Below, piece by piece: positions 47,680 to 56,938 of a stretch of 64,000 bases of DNA. Origin of the DNA: Streptomyces flaveolus. Lineage in GTDB: Bacteria; Actinomycetota; Actinomycetes; Streptomycetales; Streptomycetaceae. Where the stretch lies: the NCBI RefSeq assembly GCF_014648815.1, contig NZ_BMRV01000014.1:124001-188000 (forward strand), given 5' to 3'. The position numbers were made by a program, and so were the translations under genes. Each line of letters opens with the position of its first letter. Position 1 is the stretch's first letter. The notes beneath the pieces were generated by a model, which saw only the letters and a list, made by a program, of their open reading frames with translations, had not been told where the DNA came from and searched no databases.

Positions 47680-47709
47680 GGCCCGCGCCGTCGGGTGACG
47701 ACGCGGGCC
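47680..47709 (-). terminator. Terminator after the EspI-like gene
   Basis: Eight base pairs (GGCCCGCG with CGCGGGCC), one mismatch, four more pairs and a GGGT loop, 15 bases beyond the stop at 47724. Confidence 0.7.
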
Positions 47710-47723
47710 CGGGGACCGCAGGC

Positions 47724-50720
47724 TCACTGCTGTGGTGGGGGAGGGGGCGGGGTCTGGCCCTGCGGGTGCTGCGGCTGCTGGGGGTGGCCGGGCTGCTGGG
47801 GGTACGGCTGCCCGGGCTCTTGGGGGTACGGCTGCCCCGGCCCCTGGGCGGGCTGCCCGTACTGCTGGGGCTGTCCCGGGTACGGCTGTCCCGGCTGGGG
47901 CTGCCCGGGATGGGGCGGCTGGGGCGCGAACTGGCCCGCACCCGGCTGCCCCGGGTACGGCTGGCCCGGATAGGGGGCCTGTCCGGGCCAGCCCTGCCCA
48001 GGTCCGGGCTGACCCGGCATCGCCTGCCCCGGGAACTCGTGGCCCGGCATGGGCGGCGCGGCGACCGGCGGCGGGTTGCCGTCGGACGTCCACAGGCCGT
48101 GCGACTGCTGGTGGCGGACGAAGTCCTCCGCGACCATCGCCGCGAGGTTGAAGTACGCCTCCCGCACCTTCGGCCGCATCATGTCGAGGTCGACCTCGGC
48201 ACCGGCCGCCAGGTGCTCGTCGAACGGCACCACCACGACACCCCGGCACCGCGTCTGGAAGTGGCCGACGATGTCCTCCACCTTGATCATCTTGCCGGTC
48301 TCGCGGACCCCCGAGATGACGGTGATGGAGCGGGACACGAGGTCGGCGTACCCGTGCGCGGACAGCCAGTCCAGCGTCGTGCTGGCGCTGCTCGCACCGT
48401 CCACGGACGGCGTGGAGATGATGATCAGCTGGTCGGCGAGGTCGAGCACCCCGCGCATCGCGCTGTACAGCAGACCGGTGCCCGAGTCGGTCAGGATGAC
48501 CGGGTACTGCCGGCCCAGGACGTCGATCGCGCGCCGGTAGTCCTCGTCGTTGAAGGTCGTGGACACGGCCGGGTCGACGTCGTTGGCGATGATCTCGAGC
48601 CCGGACGGCGCCTGGGACGTGAACCGCCTGATGTCCATGTACGAGTTGAGGTACGGGATCGCCTGGACGAGGTCACGGATGGTGGCCCCGGTCTCGCGGC
48701 GCACCCGGCGGCCGAGCGTACCGGCGTCCGGGTTCGCGTCGATCGCGAGGATCTTGTCCTGCCGCTCGGTGGCGAGCGTGGAACCCAGCGCGGTGGTCGT
48801 GGTCGTCTTGCCGACACCGCCCTTGAGGCTGATGACGGCGATGCGGTAGCAGGAGAGCACCGGGGTGCGGATCAGCTCCAACTTGCGCTGCCGCTCGGCC
48901 TCTTCCTTCTTGCCGCCCAGCTTGAAGCGCGAACCGCCGGCCGTCGGGCGGCTGCTCTTCGCCTTCTGCTTCTTGTTGTTGAGCAGCCGGTCCGACGACA
49001 GCTCCACGGCCGCCGTGTAACCGAGCGGCGCCGCACCCGGGTTGGTGGGCTGCCGCTGGTCGTGCTGGATGGGCTGCGGCCAGGCGGTACCGAGCCGGGG
49101 GTCGGCCGGCTGCTGGGGGTGGGGCTGGGGTGCGGCCTGGTGCGGTGGCTGGTGCTGCTGGTCGGGCTGTGCCGGCTGTGGTGCCTGCGGCTGCTGGGGC
49201 GACTGTGGGATCTGGCCGTGCTGCACCTGCGGCGGCACCTGGTGCGCCTGGTGCGGGACGCCGGGCTGCTGCGGTTGTCCCTGCGGCGCGGGCGGCTGGG
49301 GGAAGCCGTAACCGGCGGCGGGCGTGGCACCAGGACCGCCCGGCTGCGGGAAGCCGTAACCACCGGGCTGGGGCTGCGGGACCGAGCCACCCGGCTGCGG
49401 GAAGCCATAGCCGGCGGCGGCGGGCATGGCCCCCGGACCGCCCGGCTGCGGTGCCTGCGGCGGGGCGGCCGCCGGGGGAGTGGCGCCCTGCGGCGGGAAG
49501 CCGTAACCCGCCGGAGCCGGGGGCTGCCCCGGTGCCTGGTCGGGAGGCATCGGCGCACCGGCCTGCGCATGCCACGCGGCGGGCGCCGGCTGCGGGGCCT
49601 GAGGCTGGAAGGAGGGCTGCTGCGCCGGCACGTCCGGCTGCGCCGGCGCGGCGGGCCCCGGCTGCGGCTGCGCGGGCCACTGGTGCGCCGGAGCGGGCGC
49701 GGCCGGAGGGTACGACGGAGGCAGCGGCGGCACACCGTCCGGCGCGGCGGGAGGTACGTCGACGGGAGCGGTGCCCTGCGGTGCGCCGTCCAGCGGGGAC
49801 GGAGCGACCGGAGCCGGCGGGGCGGGTTCGGCGGGCCGGTCCGTCACGGGCTCCGCGGTCGGGTCGGCGTCACCGGTCGCTTGCGGAGCCTCGGAGACGC
49901 CGGCGGAAAGGCCCTCGTCGCCGACCGCGTTGTCCTCTCCCGCCACCTCGTCGTCGCCGTCGGGGTGCTCGGTCTCCACAGCGTCGTCGTCCACCGACGT
50001 GGATGCTGCCGTCGCGTCACCCGCATCGGCGCCGGCGTCGTCGTCGGTGACGCCGTCGGCCTCGTCGGAGACGGGCGCGTCGGAAGCGACCGGCTCACCG
50101 CCGGCTTCCCCGGCCGCACCCGCCGCCTCGTCGGCGTCGGTCTCCGGCTCGTCGTTCTGCCGCGCTTCCTCCTGCCGCGCCTCGTCGGCGGCGGCGAGTT
50201 CCGCGAACTCCCGCTTCAGGGCGGCGGCCGAGAACCGCATCGTGGCACCGCTCTCGAGGTCGCCGTTGCCGGGCTCGGGCTCGACCCGCGGCTCCGACGG
50301 TACCTGCTGCTGAACATCCGGTTCCGGAACCGGGTCGGGCTGGACCGCCGCCCCGGCCGGCGGCTGCTGAGGCTCGAAACCGCTTCCCACGGGAAGACCG
50401 GGCACCCCGGCAGCGGGAGGCGCGGACGGCGCGGGCGGAGCGTAGGGCGTACTCGTCGCCGGCGGGGGCGGCGGTGTGAAGGGTCCGGCCGGCTGGGACG
50501 GCGGCTGAGGAGCGGGAGAAGCGGGCGCAGACGCGGCGCCACCCGACGCACCGGCCCCCTGCCCCTGTCCGGAATCCCCGGACGCGTTCTGCGTGTACCA
50601 GGCGGGCGGCGCGTAGTCGATGGTGAACTCGCCCGTCGTCTCGATTGCGGACTCCGCGTCGGGTTGGTCATCGCCGGGTGTCGCCCAGCCCCCGCGGATC
50701 CCGTCCCGATCGCTGCTCAC
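47724..50720 (-). CDS. EspI-like MinD/ParA-family ATPase of the type VII secretion locus
   Basis: A 998-residue protein. Residues 1-600 are Pro/Ala/Gln/Gly-rich with repeats such as GYGFPQPGG and an acidic block (about 170-280). Residues 620-880 form a MinD/ParA-type ATPase: ISLKGGVGKTTTT with Lys638, ILAIDANPDAGTLGRR, TDSGTGLLYSAM. The last 100 residues are PGQPYPGQPG-type repeats. The same arrangement is known for EspI of mycobacterial ESX-1, a cytoplasmic ATPase reported to regulate secretion when ATP is low; its role here is inferred. GTG 50720 has AGGAGG at ideal distance. It heads its own transcript, 291 bases after the next gene. Confidence 0.85.
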   Translation of the reverse strand: MSSDRDGIRGGWATPGDDQPDAESAIETTGEFTIDYAPPAWYTQNASGDSGQGQGAGASGGAASAPASPAPQPPSQPAGPFTPPPPPATSTPYAPPAPSAPPAAGVPGLPVGSGFEPQQPPAGAAVQPDPVPEPDVQQQVPSEPRVEPEPGNGDLESGATMRFSAAALKREFAELAAADEARQEEARQNDEPETDADEAAGAAGEAGGEPVASDAPVSDEADGVTDDDAGADAGDATAASTSVDDDAVETEHPDGDDEVAGEDNAVGDEGLSAGVSEAPQATGDADPTAEPVTDRPAEPAPPAPVAPSPLDGAPQGTAPVDVPPAAPDGVPPLPPSYPPAAPAPAHQWPAQPQPGPAAPAQPDVPAQQPSFQPQAPQPAPAAWHAQAGAPMPPDQAPGQPPAPAGYGFPPQGATPPAAAPPQAPQPGGPGAMPAAAGYGFPQPGGSVPQPQPGGYGFPQPGGPGATPAAGYGFPQPPAPQGQPQQPGVPHQAHQVPPQVQHGQIPQSPQQPQAPQPAQPDQQHQPPHQAAPQPHPQQPADPRLGTAWPQPIQHDQRQPTNPGAAPLGYTAAVELSSDRLLNNKKQKAKSSRPTAGGSRFKLGGKKEEAERQRKLELIRTPVLSCYRIAVISLKGGVGKTTTTTALGSTLATERQDKILAIDANPDAGTLGRRVRRETGATIRDLVQAIPYLNSYMDIRRFTSQAPSGLEIIANDVDPAVSTTFNDEDYRRAIDVLGRQYPVILTDSGTGLLYSAMRGVLDLADQLIIISTPSVDGASSASTTLDWLSAHGYADLVSRSITVISGVRETGKMIKVEDIVGHFQTRCRGVVVVPFDEHLAAGAEVDLDMMRPKVREAYFNLAAMVAEDFVRHQQSHGLWTSDGNPPPVAAPPMPGHEFPGQAMPGQPGPGQGWPGQAPYPGQPYPGQPGAGQFAPQPPHPGQPQPGQPYPGQPQQYGQPAQGPGQPYPQEPGQPYPQQPGHPQQPQHPQGQTPPPPPPQQ

Positions 50721-51011
50721 AATTCCTCCTGGTGTGGTCGAGCACCCTCACGCCGTGCTGGGGCGACCCTTGCTTGTCGTTCGCCGTTGTCCGAGGTCGT
50801 TCGAGGTCGTCCGATCCACCGGCTCTCCCCCTGGGACGCCGACGCCCCGTCCACGGGTTCTGGCGTCGCGCCGGGACCCAGCCTAATCACCACAGGCACC
50901 ACCCCGGCAGCCCCGCCCGCCCCCCGATGCCCGCCGATCTCGACATCCGCCGCGACGAGACCGGGCAGGCACAGGCGACGTGACACACCAAAACGGTCGA
51001 AAGGCGGTCGG

Positions 51012-51785
51012 TCAGTCCATCCGGCGAGGAGTACCCAGCAGACCGACCTCGGCATCCGTCGGCTGCGTCATCACGTACTGCCGGTCCCGTTCCGTACACC
51101 ACAGGGTGACGCCGTCGGCGAGCGTGGGCAGGGCCTCGTACTCGGCACGGGGCAGCCGCGCCGCGCGGCCGATCTCCACCGCCTCGTCCGGCGAGACCCG
51201 CTGGACACCCACCAGACGCGCCTGACGCATCAACCGCGGTGCCACCGGGCTCAGATACGGCAGCAGCGTGAGCACCGACTGCCACGGCGCCGACGCCACC
51301 CGCCCGCGCGGGGGCCGCATGCCGCAGTCCCGGATCACCAGGACCGGTCCCATCGCCGAGGCACCCTGCGGAGGCACCCGGCCCACGTCGTGCACCGTCA
51401 TTCCCGACTGGCCACCGCCGACCGCCTGGACGACCTGCGCCCAGTGCCCGGGTCTGCCGGTCTCCACCGTGACCCGCGCACCCGTCGCCGCCGCGCGAAG
51501 CGCCAGCACCTGCGCCGTCCACAGGCCGCCGATGAACAGGATGTCGAACGGCGTCGGCCGGTTCACCCCGAGCACGGCGGGCTGCCCCTCGGCGTCCACG
51601 CCCACGACGACGCCGTCGTCCCCGACGGGCAGGGCGAGCGTGTCGATCTGGGAGAGGGACAGCGTGTGCCGCGGATGCCGCGGCCCCAACAGCCCGAACC
51701 CGGTGCGCAGTCGCTCCCGCAGCCCGCTGGCGGGCCGGTCGCCGACGGCGGGGGCGGCGGGTGACGTCGTCGTGGTCATGGCCAT
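51012..51785 (-). CDS. Conserved protein of unknown function in the type VII secretion locus
   Basis: A 257-residue protein without signal peptide or membrane segment. It opens with a Thr/Ala/Pro-rich stretch, then LGPRHPRHTLSLSQIDTLALPVGDDGVVVGVDAEGQPAVLGVNRPTPFDILFIGGLWTA. This begins like an FHA or ESX-associated beta domain, but I do not recognise the family with certainty. I recall an equivalent gene between the EspI-like ATPase and eccE in other Streptomyces. ATG 51785 shares one base with the eccE stop (TGATG), so it is translated with eccE. It may be a cytosolic partner of EccE. Confidence 0.75.
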   Translation of the reverse strand: MAMTTTTSPAAPAVGDRPASGLRERLRTGFGLLGPRHPRHTLSLSQIDTLALPVGDDGVVVGVDAEGQPAVLGVNRPTPFDILFIGGLWTAQVLALRAAATGARVTVETGRPGHWAQVVQAVGGGQSGMTVHDVGRVPPQGASAMGPVLVIRDCGMRPPRGRVASAPWQSVLTLLPYLSPVAPRLMRQARLVGVQRVSPDEAVEIGRAARLPRAEYEALPTLADGVTLWCTERDRQYVMTQPTDAEVGLLGTPRRMD

Positions 51786-53149
51786 CAGCGGGCACCTCCG
51801 AGCGGCAGCGTGGCGAGCACACCGGGCAGTTGCTCACGGTCGAGACGGACGATCCCGGTCCGCGCCTGGCGCGCGGCACGCTCCAGGGCCCGGCGCGCGT
51901 CGGACAGCTCGGTGCTGCTGCGGCCGGTGACCCGCACATGCCCGGTGACCGCGACGTCCTGCTGCCCGCTGCGGGCCAGCGTCAGACTGAACGTCGTCGC
52001 CAGCGCGGGAACCGCCGTCAACTGGGCCACCAACTGCGGCAGCGAGACGCCCGAACCCCCGAGCTGCGGCCAGCGCCGCACCCAGTAGGTGGTGTGCCGC
52101 CGGTTGTCGCAGCGCCAACTGCGGCTGGACTCCTCGGTCCGGCGCCGGGGCGCGTCGCCCTGGTCGGCCTGCGAGGTCACCATCGGGTTGGCGCACGCCG
52201 AGGTGGCGATCGCGGCGGCCAGCTCCTCCTCCGTCAGCACGTTCGTCCGGAACCCGGCGCCGGTCAACCGGCTCGACAGGTGCTCCGCCGAGCGCACCAG
52301 GCACTTCTGCGCCCCGAGGAGCCCGCCGCCGCGCGCGGCCACCGCCTCCGGGCACAGCTCGGGGTCGAGCTTCAGCGCGATCCACATGATGCGGACCGCG
52401 GGCGACACCGTCTCCGCCTGGAGCTGCGCGTAGTTCGTCACCACGACCGACTGCTGGGGCAGGTGAGGCGCGGGCGCGGGCTGCGTGTGCACCACGACCT
52501 GGGCCGACTCCAGACGGATGCCGTCCACGTCGAGCACGTCCCGCACCAGGGCCAGAGGCAGCGGCGTGCGCCCGCGCTCGGCGCGCAGGGCACCGGCGTC
52601 GGCCTCCACCTGGAGGACGGCGGTGAGGAAGCCCCCGTCGCCCACCATGCCCACCGGGCGCCGGTCGTGGTCGTCACGGTGGCTGTACTGGTACGTCCGC
52701 AGGTTCGGCTCGCACTCCACGGCGGGGACCAGGCTGGAGTCCACTCCGGACGGCAGGGGAGCCCCCGGCGCCTTGCGCAGCCGGGCCCGCAGCGCCAGCT
52801 GACTGCCCAGCCACTCCGGCAGGGAGCGCCCCCGCCGGCGTACGACGGCGAGCAGCGCCAGGATGCCGGCGACCACACCCGCCGGCACCAGGGCGGCGGG
52901 ACCGACGAGCCAACCGCACACCACCAGAGCGGCGGCCAGCTCCAGCATCACCAGCCGTTGCAGGGCGAAGGAACCACCACGTCCCGAACGCGCCTGCAGA
53001 TGCGGTGTGACGGACCCGCGGGCGGTCGAGGAACCGCGTGCGGTCCCGGCACCGCGAGACCTCGCGGAACCACCGGTGGTCGCCGCCGCGTCGGCCCGCC
53101 GCGCCGCGGATTGCGATCGCGACCGGGTTCGCGGTGCGGAAGCCATCAC
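51785..53149 (-). CDS. eccE: Type VII secretion protein EccE
   Basis: A 454-residue EccE. A basic Ser/Arg/Ala-rich N-terminus (about 60 residues) is followed by two adjacent membrane segments (LVMLELAAALVVCGWLVGPAAL and VVAGILALLAVV). The cytoplasmic or peripheral EccE domain then continues (LPEWLGSQLALRARLRK, QSVVVTNYAQLQ). EccE sits at the periphery of the ESX membrane complex. GTG 53149 or ATG 53146 may start translation; GGGGG lies upstream. It is divergent from eccB across a 218-base gap, so the two core genes share a control region. Confidence 0.85.
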   Translation of the reverse strand: MMASAPRTRSRSQSAARRADAAATTGGSARSRGAGTARGSSTARGSVTPHLQARSGRGGSFALQRLVMLELAAALVVCGWLVGPAALVPAGVVAGILALLAVVRRRGRSLPEWLGSQLALRARLRKAPGAPLPSGVDSSLVPAVECEPNLRTYQYSHRDDHDRRPVGMVGDGGFLTAVLQVEADAGALRAERGRTPLPLALVRDVLDVDGIRLESAQVVVHTQPAPAPHLPQQSVVVTNYAQLQAETVSPAVRIMWIALKLDPELCPEAVAARGGGLLGAQKCLVRSAEHLSSRLTGAGFRTNVLTEEELAAAIATSACANPMVTSQADQGDAPRRRTEESSRSWRCDNRRHTTYWVRRWPQLGGSGVSLPQLVAQLTAVPALATTFSLTLARSGQQDVAVTGHVRVTGRSSTELSDARRALERAARQARTGIVRLDREQLPGVLATLPLGGAR

Positions 53150-53367
53150 TGCAAAACCCCCGAACTATCCCAGAAAACACCGCACTCAGCAGGCGGCGAG
53201 GCTTCAGCACCCTACCCGTGCCGCGCGCACCACTGTGCAACAGGCATAGTAGGTGCCGGGTCTGACAACCGAGGTTCCAGAGGCAACCGGGACGGGGCGG
53301 ACGCCAGTGGTCCGCACTGCCGCTCCATCGGTCTCCATGGCTTCGTACGGGGAGAGAACGAACACAG

Positions 53368-54894
53368 ATGGCATCACGGCGCGATGAACTGAACGCCTAC
53401 ACCTTCGCGAAGCGCCGCACTCTCGCGTCCTTCCTGCAACCCTCTCCGACAGGCTCGGAGGAGGGAGCTCCCAAACCGCTCAGAGCGGTCGTGCCGGGCC
53501 TCGTCGTCGGGGTGGTCGTCCTCGCCGTGTTCGGCGCGATCGGCATGTTCAGCCCGACGGCCCCGAAGGGGTGGGACGAGCCGGGCGCGCACGTGATCGT
53601 GGCCAGCAAGTCCACGACCCGGTACGTCGTCCTGAAGACGGGCGGGGAAACGCAGCTGCACCCGGTCCTGAACATGGCGTCCGCCAAGCTCCTCCTGGAC
53701 CCCGACAAGGACAGCGTCATCACCGTCGCCGAGGACGTGCTGGACAGCGGCAAGCCCCCGCACGGAGCCACCATCGGCATCCCCTACGCACCCGACCGCC
53801 TGCCCTCGCCCGACGAGGCCGAGAAGGCCATGCGGTGGGCGGTCTGCGAACGCCCCGGACCGGGCGGCAGGGCCATCCAGAAGGCGGCGTTCGTCCTCGC
53901 CGAGAAGGAATGGTCCAAGACCGAGGGCGCGGACAGACTCTCCGGAGGAGAGCTGATGTACGTCGTCGGCCCGGACGGCAAGAGCCAGTACGTGGTCGAC
54001 TCGCGCGGATACGCCTACCCGCTGGCGGACCCGGCCGACAAGGAACTCCTCAAGGCCCTCGACACCCAGGGACGCGCGCCGCAGCGCGTCTCCCAGGACT
54101 GGCTCGACACCCTCCACAAGGGCGACCCGATCGCCATCCCCGACATCAAGGGCACCCCCGGCGCGGACGCGGGAGCCTCCGACATGCTCCGCCAGTACGA
54201 CAAGGTCGGCATGGTCATCAAGGCCTACGACGGCCGGCGCATGCAGTACTACGTGGTGCTGCAGGGCGCCGTGGCGCGCATCTCGGAGTTCACCGCCACC
54301 CTGCTGCTCAACAGCGGCGACCTCGTCGGTGTCGGACAGGCCGGTGAGGCGCAGCAGGTGAGCCCCGGCGCGGTCGTCGACAGCACCGACTTCGACGGAC
54401 AGCGCAACTGGCCGTCGTACCGGCCCCAGACGGTCAACGACGGCTCCTCCGCCACCGCCGGCCGCAACACCGTCTGCAACGTCCTGCGCTCGGTGAACGG
54501 CAAGAACGGCACCACGACCCTGTCCACCTGGGCGGGCAAGGACTTCCCCGCCCAGCTCCCCACCGGTTCCTCCAGCGCCTACGTCACCCCGGGCTCGGGC
54601 CAGCTGTACCGGCAGTTCCAGGGCACCGAGACCGGCGCGGGCGGAGTCTTCCTGGTCACCGACACAGGGCTGCGGTACGCCCTGCAGTCCAACAACGACA
54701 GCGCCACGGACGACAAGGGCATCGGAACGTCCGCCAAGGAACGCGAGCAGCAGCTCAACGAGGCGCAGATCGCCCAGACCCGCCTCGGCTACGAGAAGGT
54801 GAAGCCGTCCCCCGTGCCGGTGAACTGGTCGACCTTCCTGCCCACCGGCCCCCGCCTGTCGGAAGCGGCGGCCCGGCAGCCGCAGGGCTCGTAG
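53368..54894 (+). CDS. eccB: Type VII secretion protein EccB
   Basis: A 508-residue EccB. The start MASRRDELNAYTFAKRRTLASFLQPSP is the conserved cytoplasmic tail, followed by one membrane segment (AVVPGLVVGVVVLAVFGAIGMF) and the R-repeat extracytoplasmic domain. Repeats such as YVVLKTGGETQLHPVLNMASAKLLL and the Cys pair (WAVCERP, NTVCNVL) are normal for the family. EccB is a core component of the ESX membrane complex with ATPase activity reported for some members. It lies two bases before the first mycosin gene. Confidence 0.93.
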   Translation: MASRRDELNAYTFAKRRTLASFLQPSPTGSEEGAPKPLRAVVPGLVVGVVVLAVFGAIGMFSPTAPKGWDEPGAHVIVASKSTTRYVVLKTGGETQLHPVLNMASAKLLLDPDKDSVITVAEDVLDSGKPPHGATIGIPYAPDRLPSPDEAEKAMRWAVCERPGPGGRAIQKAAFVLAEKEWSKTEGADRLSGGELMYVVGPDGKSQYVVDSRGYAYPLADPADKELLKALDTQGRAPQRVSQDWLDTLHKGDPIAIPDIKGTPGADAGASDMLRQYDKVGMVIKAYDGRRMQYYVVLQGAVARISEFTATLLLNSGDLVGVGQAGEAQQVSPGAVVDSTDFDGQRNWPSYRPQTVNDGSSATAGRNTVCNVLRSVNGKNGTTTLSTWAGKDFPAQLPTGSSSAYVTPGSGQLYRQFQGTETGAGGVFLVTDTGLRYALQSNNDSATDDKGIGTSAKEREQQLNEAQIAQTRLGYEKVKPSPVPVNWSTFLPTGPRLSEAAARQPQGS

Positions 54895-54896
54895 CG

Positions 54897-56177
54897 GTGG
54901 CCCCCCAGGAGAACGACGAAGACATGCTGCAGGAAAGCCGCTTCACCAGGATCCCCCGCACCGCTGTGACCGTCCTCGCGGCGACGCTCCTCGCGGGGAC
55001 GGCGGTGTGCGCCCTCCCGGCGCCCGAGGCCCGGGCCGACGACAGCGGACAGTGCACGTTCCCGTCGAAGAAGTACGAAGGCCGGCCGTGGTCGCTGCAA
55101 CGCGTCAACCTGGACGAGCTGTGGGAGCAGTCCAAGGGCGCCGGCGTACGCGTCGCGGTGATCGACACGGGCGTCGACGTCAAGAACCCGCAACTCACCG
55201 CCGCCGTCGACGCGTCCAAGGGCAAGAACTACCTCCCCGCCAAGAACTCCAAGGGCGAGGAGATCGAGCGGGGCAACGCGCAGGGCACCACGGACACCGT
55301 CGGCCACGGCACCCGGGTGGCCGGCATCATCGCCGCCCGCCCCGCCAAGGGCACCGGCTTCGTCGGCCTGGCCCCCGAGGCCACGATCATCCCCGTCAAG
55401 CAGAACGACGCGGAGGGCAACGGCACGGCGAAGACCCTCGCGCAGTCGATCCGGTACGCCGTCGACGCGGGCGCCGACGTCATCAACATCTCCCAGGACA
55501 CGGCCAACGCCGTCGAGCCCGCTCAGAGCCTGAAGACCGCGGTGGACTACGCCCTGGCCCAGCAAGTCGTCGTCGTCGCCTCCGCCGGCAACGACGGCCT
55601 CGGCGGCAACGTCAAGGTCACCTACCCGGCCTCCTACGACGGCGTCCTCGCCGTGGCGTCCTCCGACCGCAACAACGAACGCGCGCCCTTCTCCCAGTCG
55701 GGCGAGTTCGTCGGCGTGGCGGCCCCCGGCGTCGACATGATCTCCACGGTCCCCGGCGGCGGCCACTGCTCGGACAACGGCACGAGCTTCTCCGCGCCCT
55801 ACGTGGCCGGGGTGGCGGCCCTCCTGAAGGCCAAGTACCCCAAGTGGACGGCCGCCCAGATCGTCGCCCAGATCGAGCAGACGGCCGAACGCTCCATCCC
55901 CGGCCACGACCGCCTCGTCGGCTGGGGCGTCATCGACCCGCTCAAGGCCCTCACGGACGTCGACCCGGCCCACCCCGTGGAATCCCCGGCCCCCGACAAG
56001 GGCGTACTCCCGGCCGAGGCCCCCTCGGTCCCCCCGGTCCACTTCGGCGAAACGGCCGAGGAACGCAACACCCGCGTGGGCACGTACGTGGTGGTCGGCG
56101 GCCTGGTCCTGGTAGCGGGCCTGACCGGCACGGCAGTAGCGGTGAGGGACGCCCGGCGGAGGCGCGGGGGGCGGTGA
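54897..56177 (+). CDS. mycP: Mycosin: type VII secretion subtilisin-like serine protease
   Basis: A 426-residue membrane-anchored subtilase. A signal sequence (TVLAATLLAGTAVCALPAPEARAD) is followed by the catalytic triad: Asp90 in VAVIDTGVD, His137 in VGHGTRVAG and Ser297 in NGTSFSAPYVAG. A proline-rich linker leads to the C-terminal membrane segment VVVGGLVLVAGLTGTAVAV and an Arg-rich tail. Mycosins stabilise the ESX complex and cleave some substrates. GTG 54897 is used here; ATG 54924, with CCAGGAG upstream, is a credible alternative giving a shorter signal peptide. It is two bases after eccB, so they form one operon. Confidence 0.92.
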   Translation: MAPQENDEDMLQESRFTRIPRTAVTVLAATLLAGTAVCALPAPEARADDSGQCTFPSKKYEGRPWSLQRVNLDELWEQSKGAGVRVAVIDTGVDVKNPQLTAAVDASKGKNYLPAKNSKGEEIERGNAQGTTDTVGHGTRVAGIIAARPAKGTGFVGLAPEATIIPVKQNDAEGNGTAKTLAQSIRYAVDAGADVINISQDTANAVEPAQSLKTAVDYALAQQVVVVASAGNDGLGGNVKVTYPASYDGVLAVASSDRNNERAPFSQSGEFVGVAAPGVDMISTVPGGGHCSDNGTSFSAPYVAGVAALLKAKYPKWTAAQIVAQIEQTAERSIPGHDRLVGWGVIDPLKALTDVDPAHPVESPAPDKGVLPAEAPSVPPVHFGETAEERNTRVGTYVVVGGLVLVAGLTGTAVAVRDARRRRGGR

Positions 56178-56359
56178 GGGCGCGACCCAGGCGGTCCTTT
56201 TGCAGATCCGCAAGTGAGGCCACGAACTCAGAGATCGTCCAAACCGACCGATGGCGCGTCACCGCGAAGAGTCTGCTCGGTCCGTTTCGCGGAACAGTAG
56301 CCGGACCGGGTCGGCAGCGCAGCCTGCCAAGGTAGTAAGCCGACGCATGCCCTGACCCT

Positions 56360-56881
56360 TCACCGGCATACTGCCGAGTTCTCGACCGACCGCGTGTACT
56401 CGGTAATCATTCTTTCCATCGCGACTGCATCGTCTACCTCGTCAGCATACGCCTGAACTGTGACGAAAAGGTCGCGTCCAGGATGTTCGGCGCTGGAGCA
56501 ATGCGCCCTTTTCGCGGCACCCGAGCCCGTAAGCAGGTAGTTGCCGTCACCTGTCAACTTCGCTGACTTCAGTTGAGGGATACCCCGAGCCACTTCGACG
56601 ATCTTCGTGCCTTCTTCCCACCACTCCTGACTGGACATCAGTGCCGCCTTTTGGTCGACGTTCAGTTGGCAGCGCTTCCGGCTGGGGACCGGGTTCTTCT
56701 CCTCGAAACTGATCTTTCTTCCTGGCGGGAGCAACTGAGAAAGCGTCCCCTGATCAATCGGAATGCCGCAGAGTGCCTTGGGGACTCTGTACTCCTGCTT
56801 TTGATCGGCCTCGCTACAGCCAGCGAGACAGCCCAAGACCAAAAGCATCATCCAGGCATGTGTGAGATGTCGAGTGCGCAA
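56360..56881 (-). CDS. Lipoprotein, candidate immunity protein
   Basis: A 173-residue protein with a lipoprotein signal ending LGCLAGC and a body with several Cys (KALCGIP, KRCQLNV, AHCSSAEH, AVCR). I do not recognise a family. TTG 56881 is chosen because GAGGAG precedes it by about 9 bases; the later ATGs would leave almost no signal peptide n-region. It follows the 778-residue gene by 57 bases on the same strand, and both have lower G+C than the surrounding genes. A membrane-tethered partner after a large type VII substrate is the usual place for an immunity protein; that function is inferred. Confidence 0.7.
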   Translation of the reverse strand: MRTRHLTHAWMMLLVLGCLAGCSEADQKQEYRVPKALCGIPIDQGTLSQLLPPGRKISFEEKNPVPSRKRCQLNVDQKAALMSSQEWWEEGTKIVEVARGIPQLKSAKLTGDGNYLLTGSGAAKRAHCSSAEHPGRDLFVTVQAYADEVDDAVAMERMITEYTRSVENSAVCR

Positions 56882-56938
56882 GTGGACGAACTCCTCGGCT
56901 TGTCCGCGTCGGTGGAAGGGTTGAGGACTACAAAGCGG

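Noticed and set aside
47510..47698. Small plus-strand open frame of 62 codons
   Set aside because: No ribosome-binding site and it runs through the promoter of the peptide transporter and into the terminator at 47680.
47766..51764. 1332-codon plus-strand frame over the EspI-like and neighbouring genes
   Set aside because: Mirror of the Pro/Gln-rich repeats; the minus-strand genes have ribosome-binding sites, a Walker A motif and family features.
54897..54923. A separate leader peptide before the first mycosin
   Set aside because: The GTG at 54897 is in frame with the mycosin, so this is a choice of start, not a separate gene.
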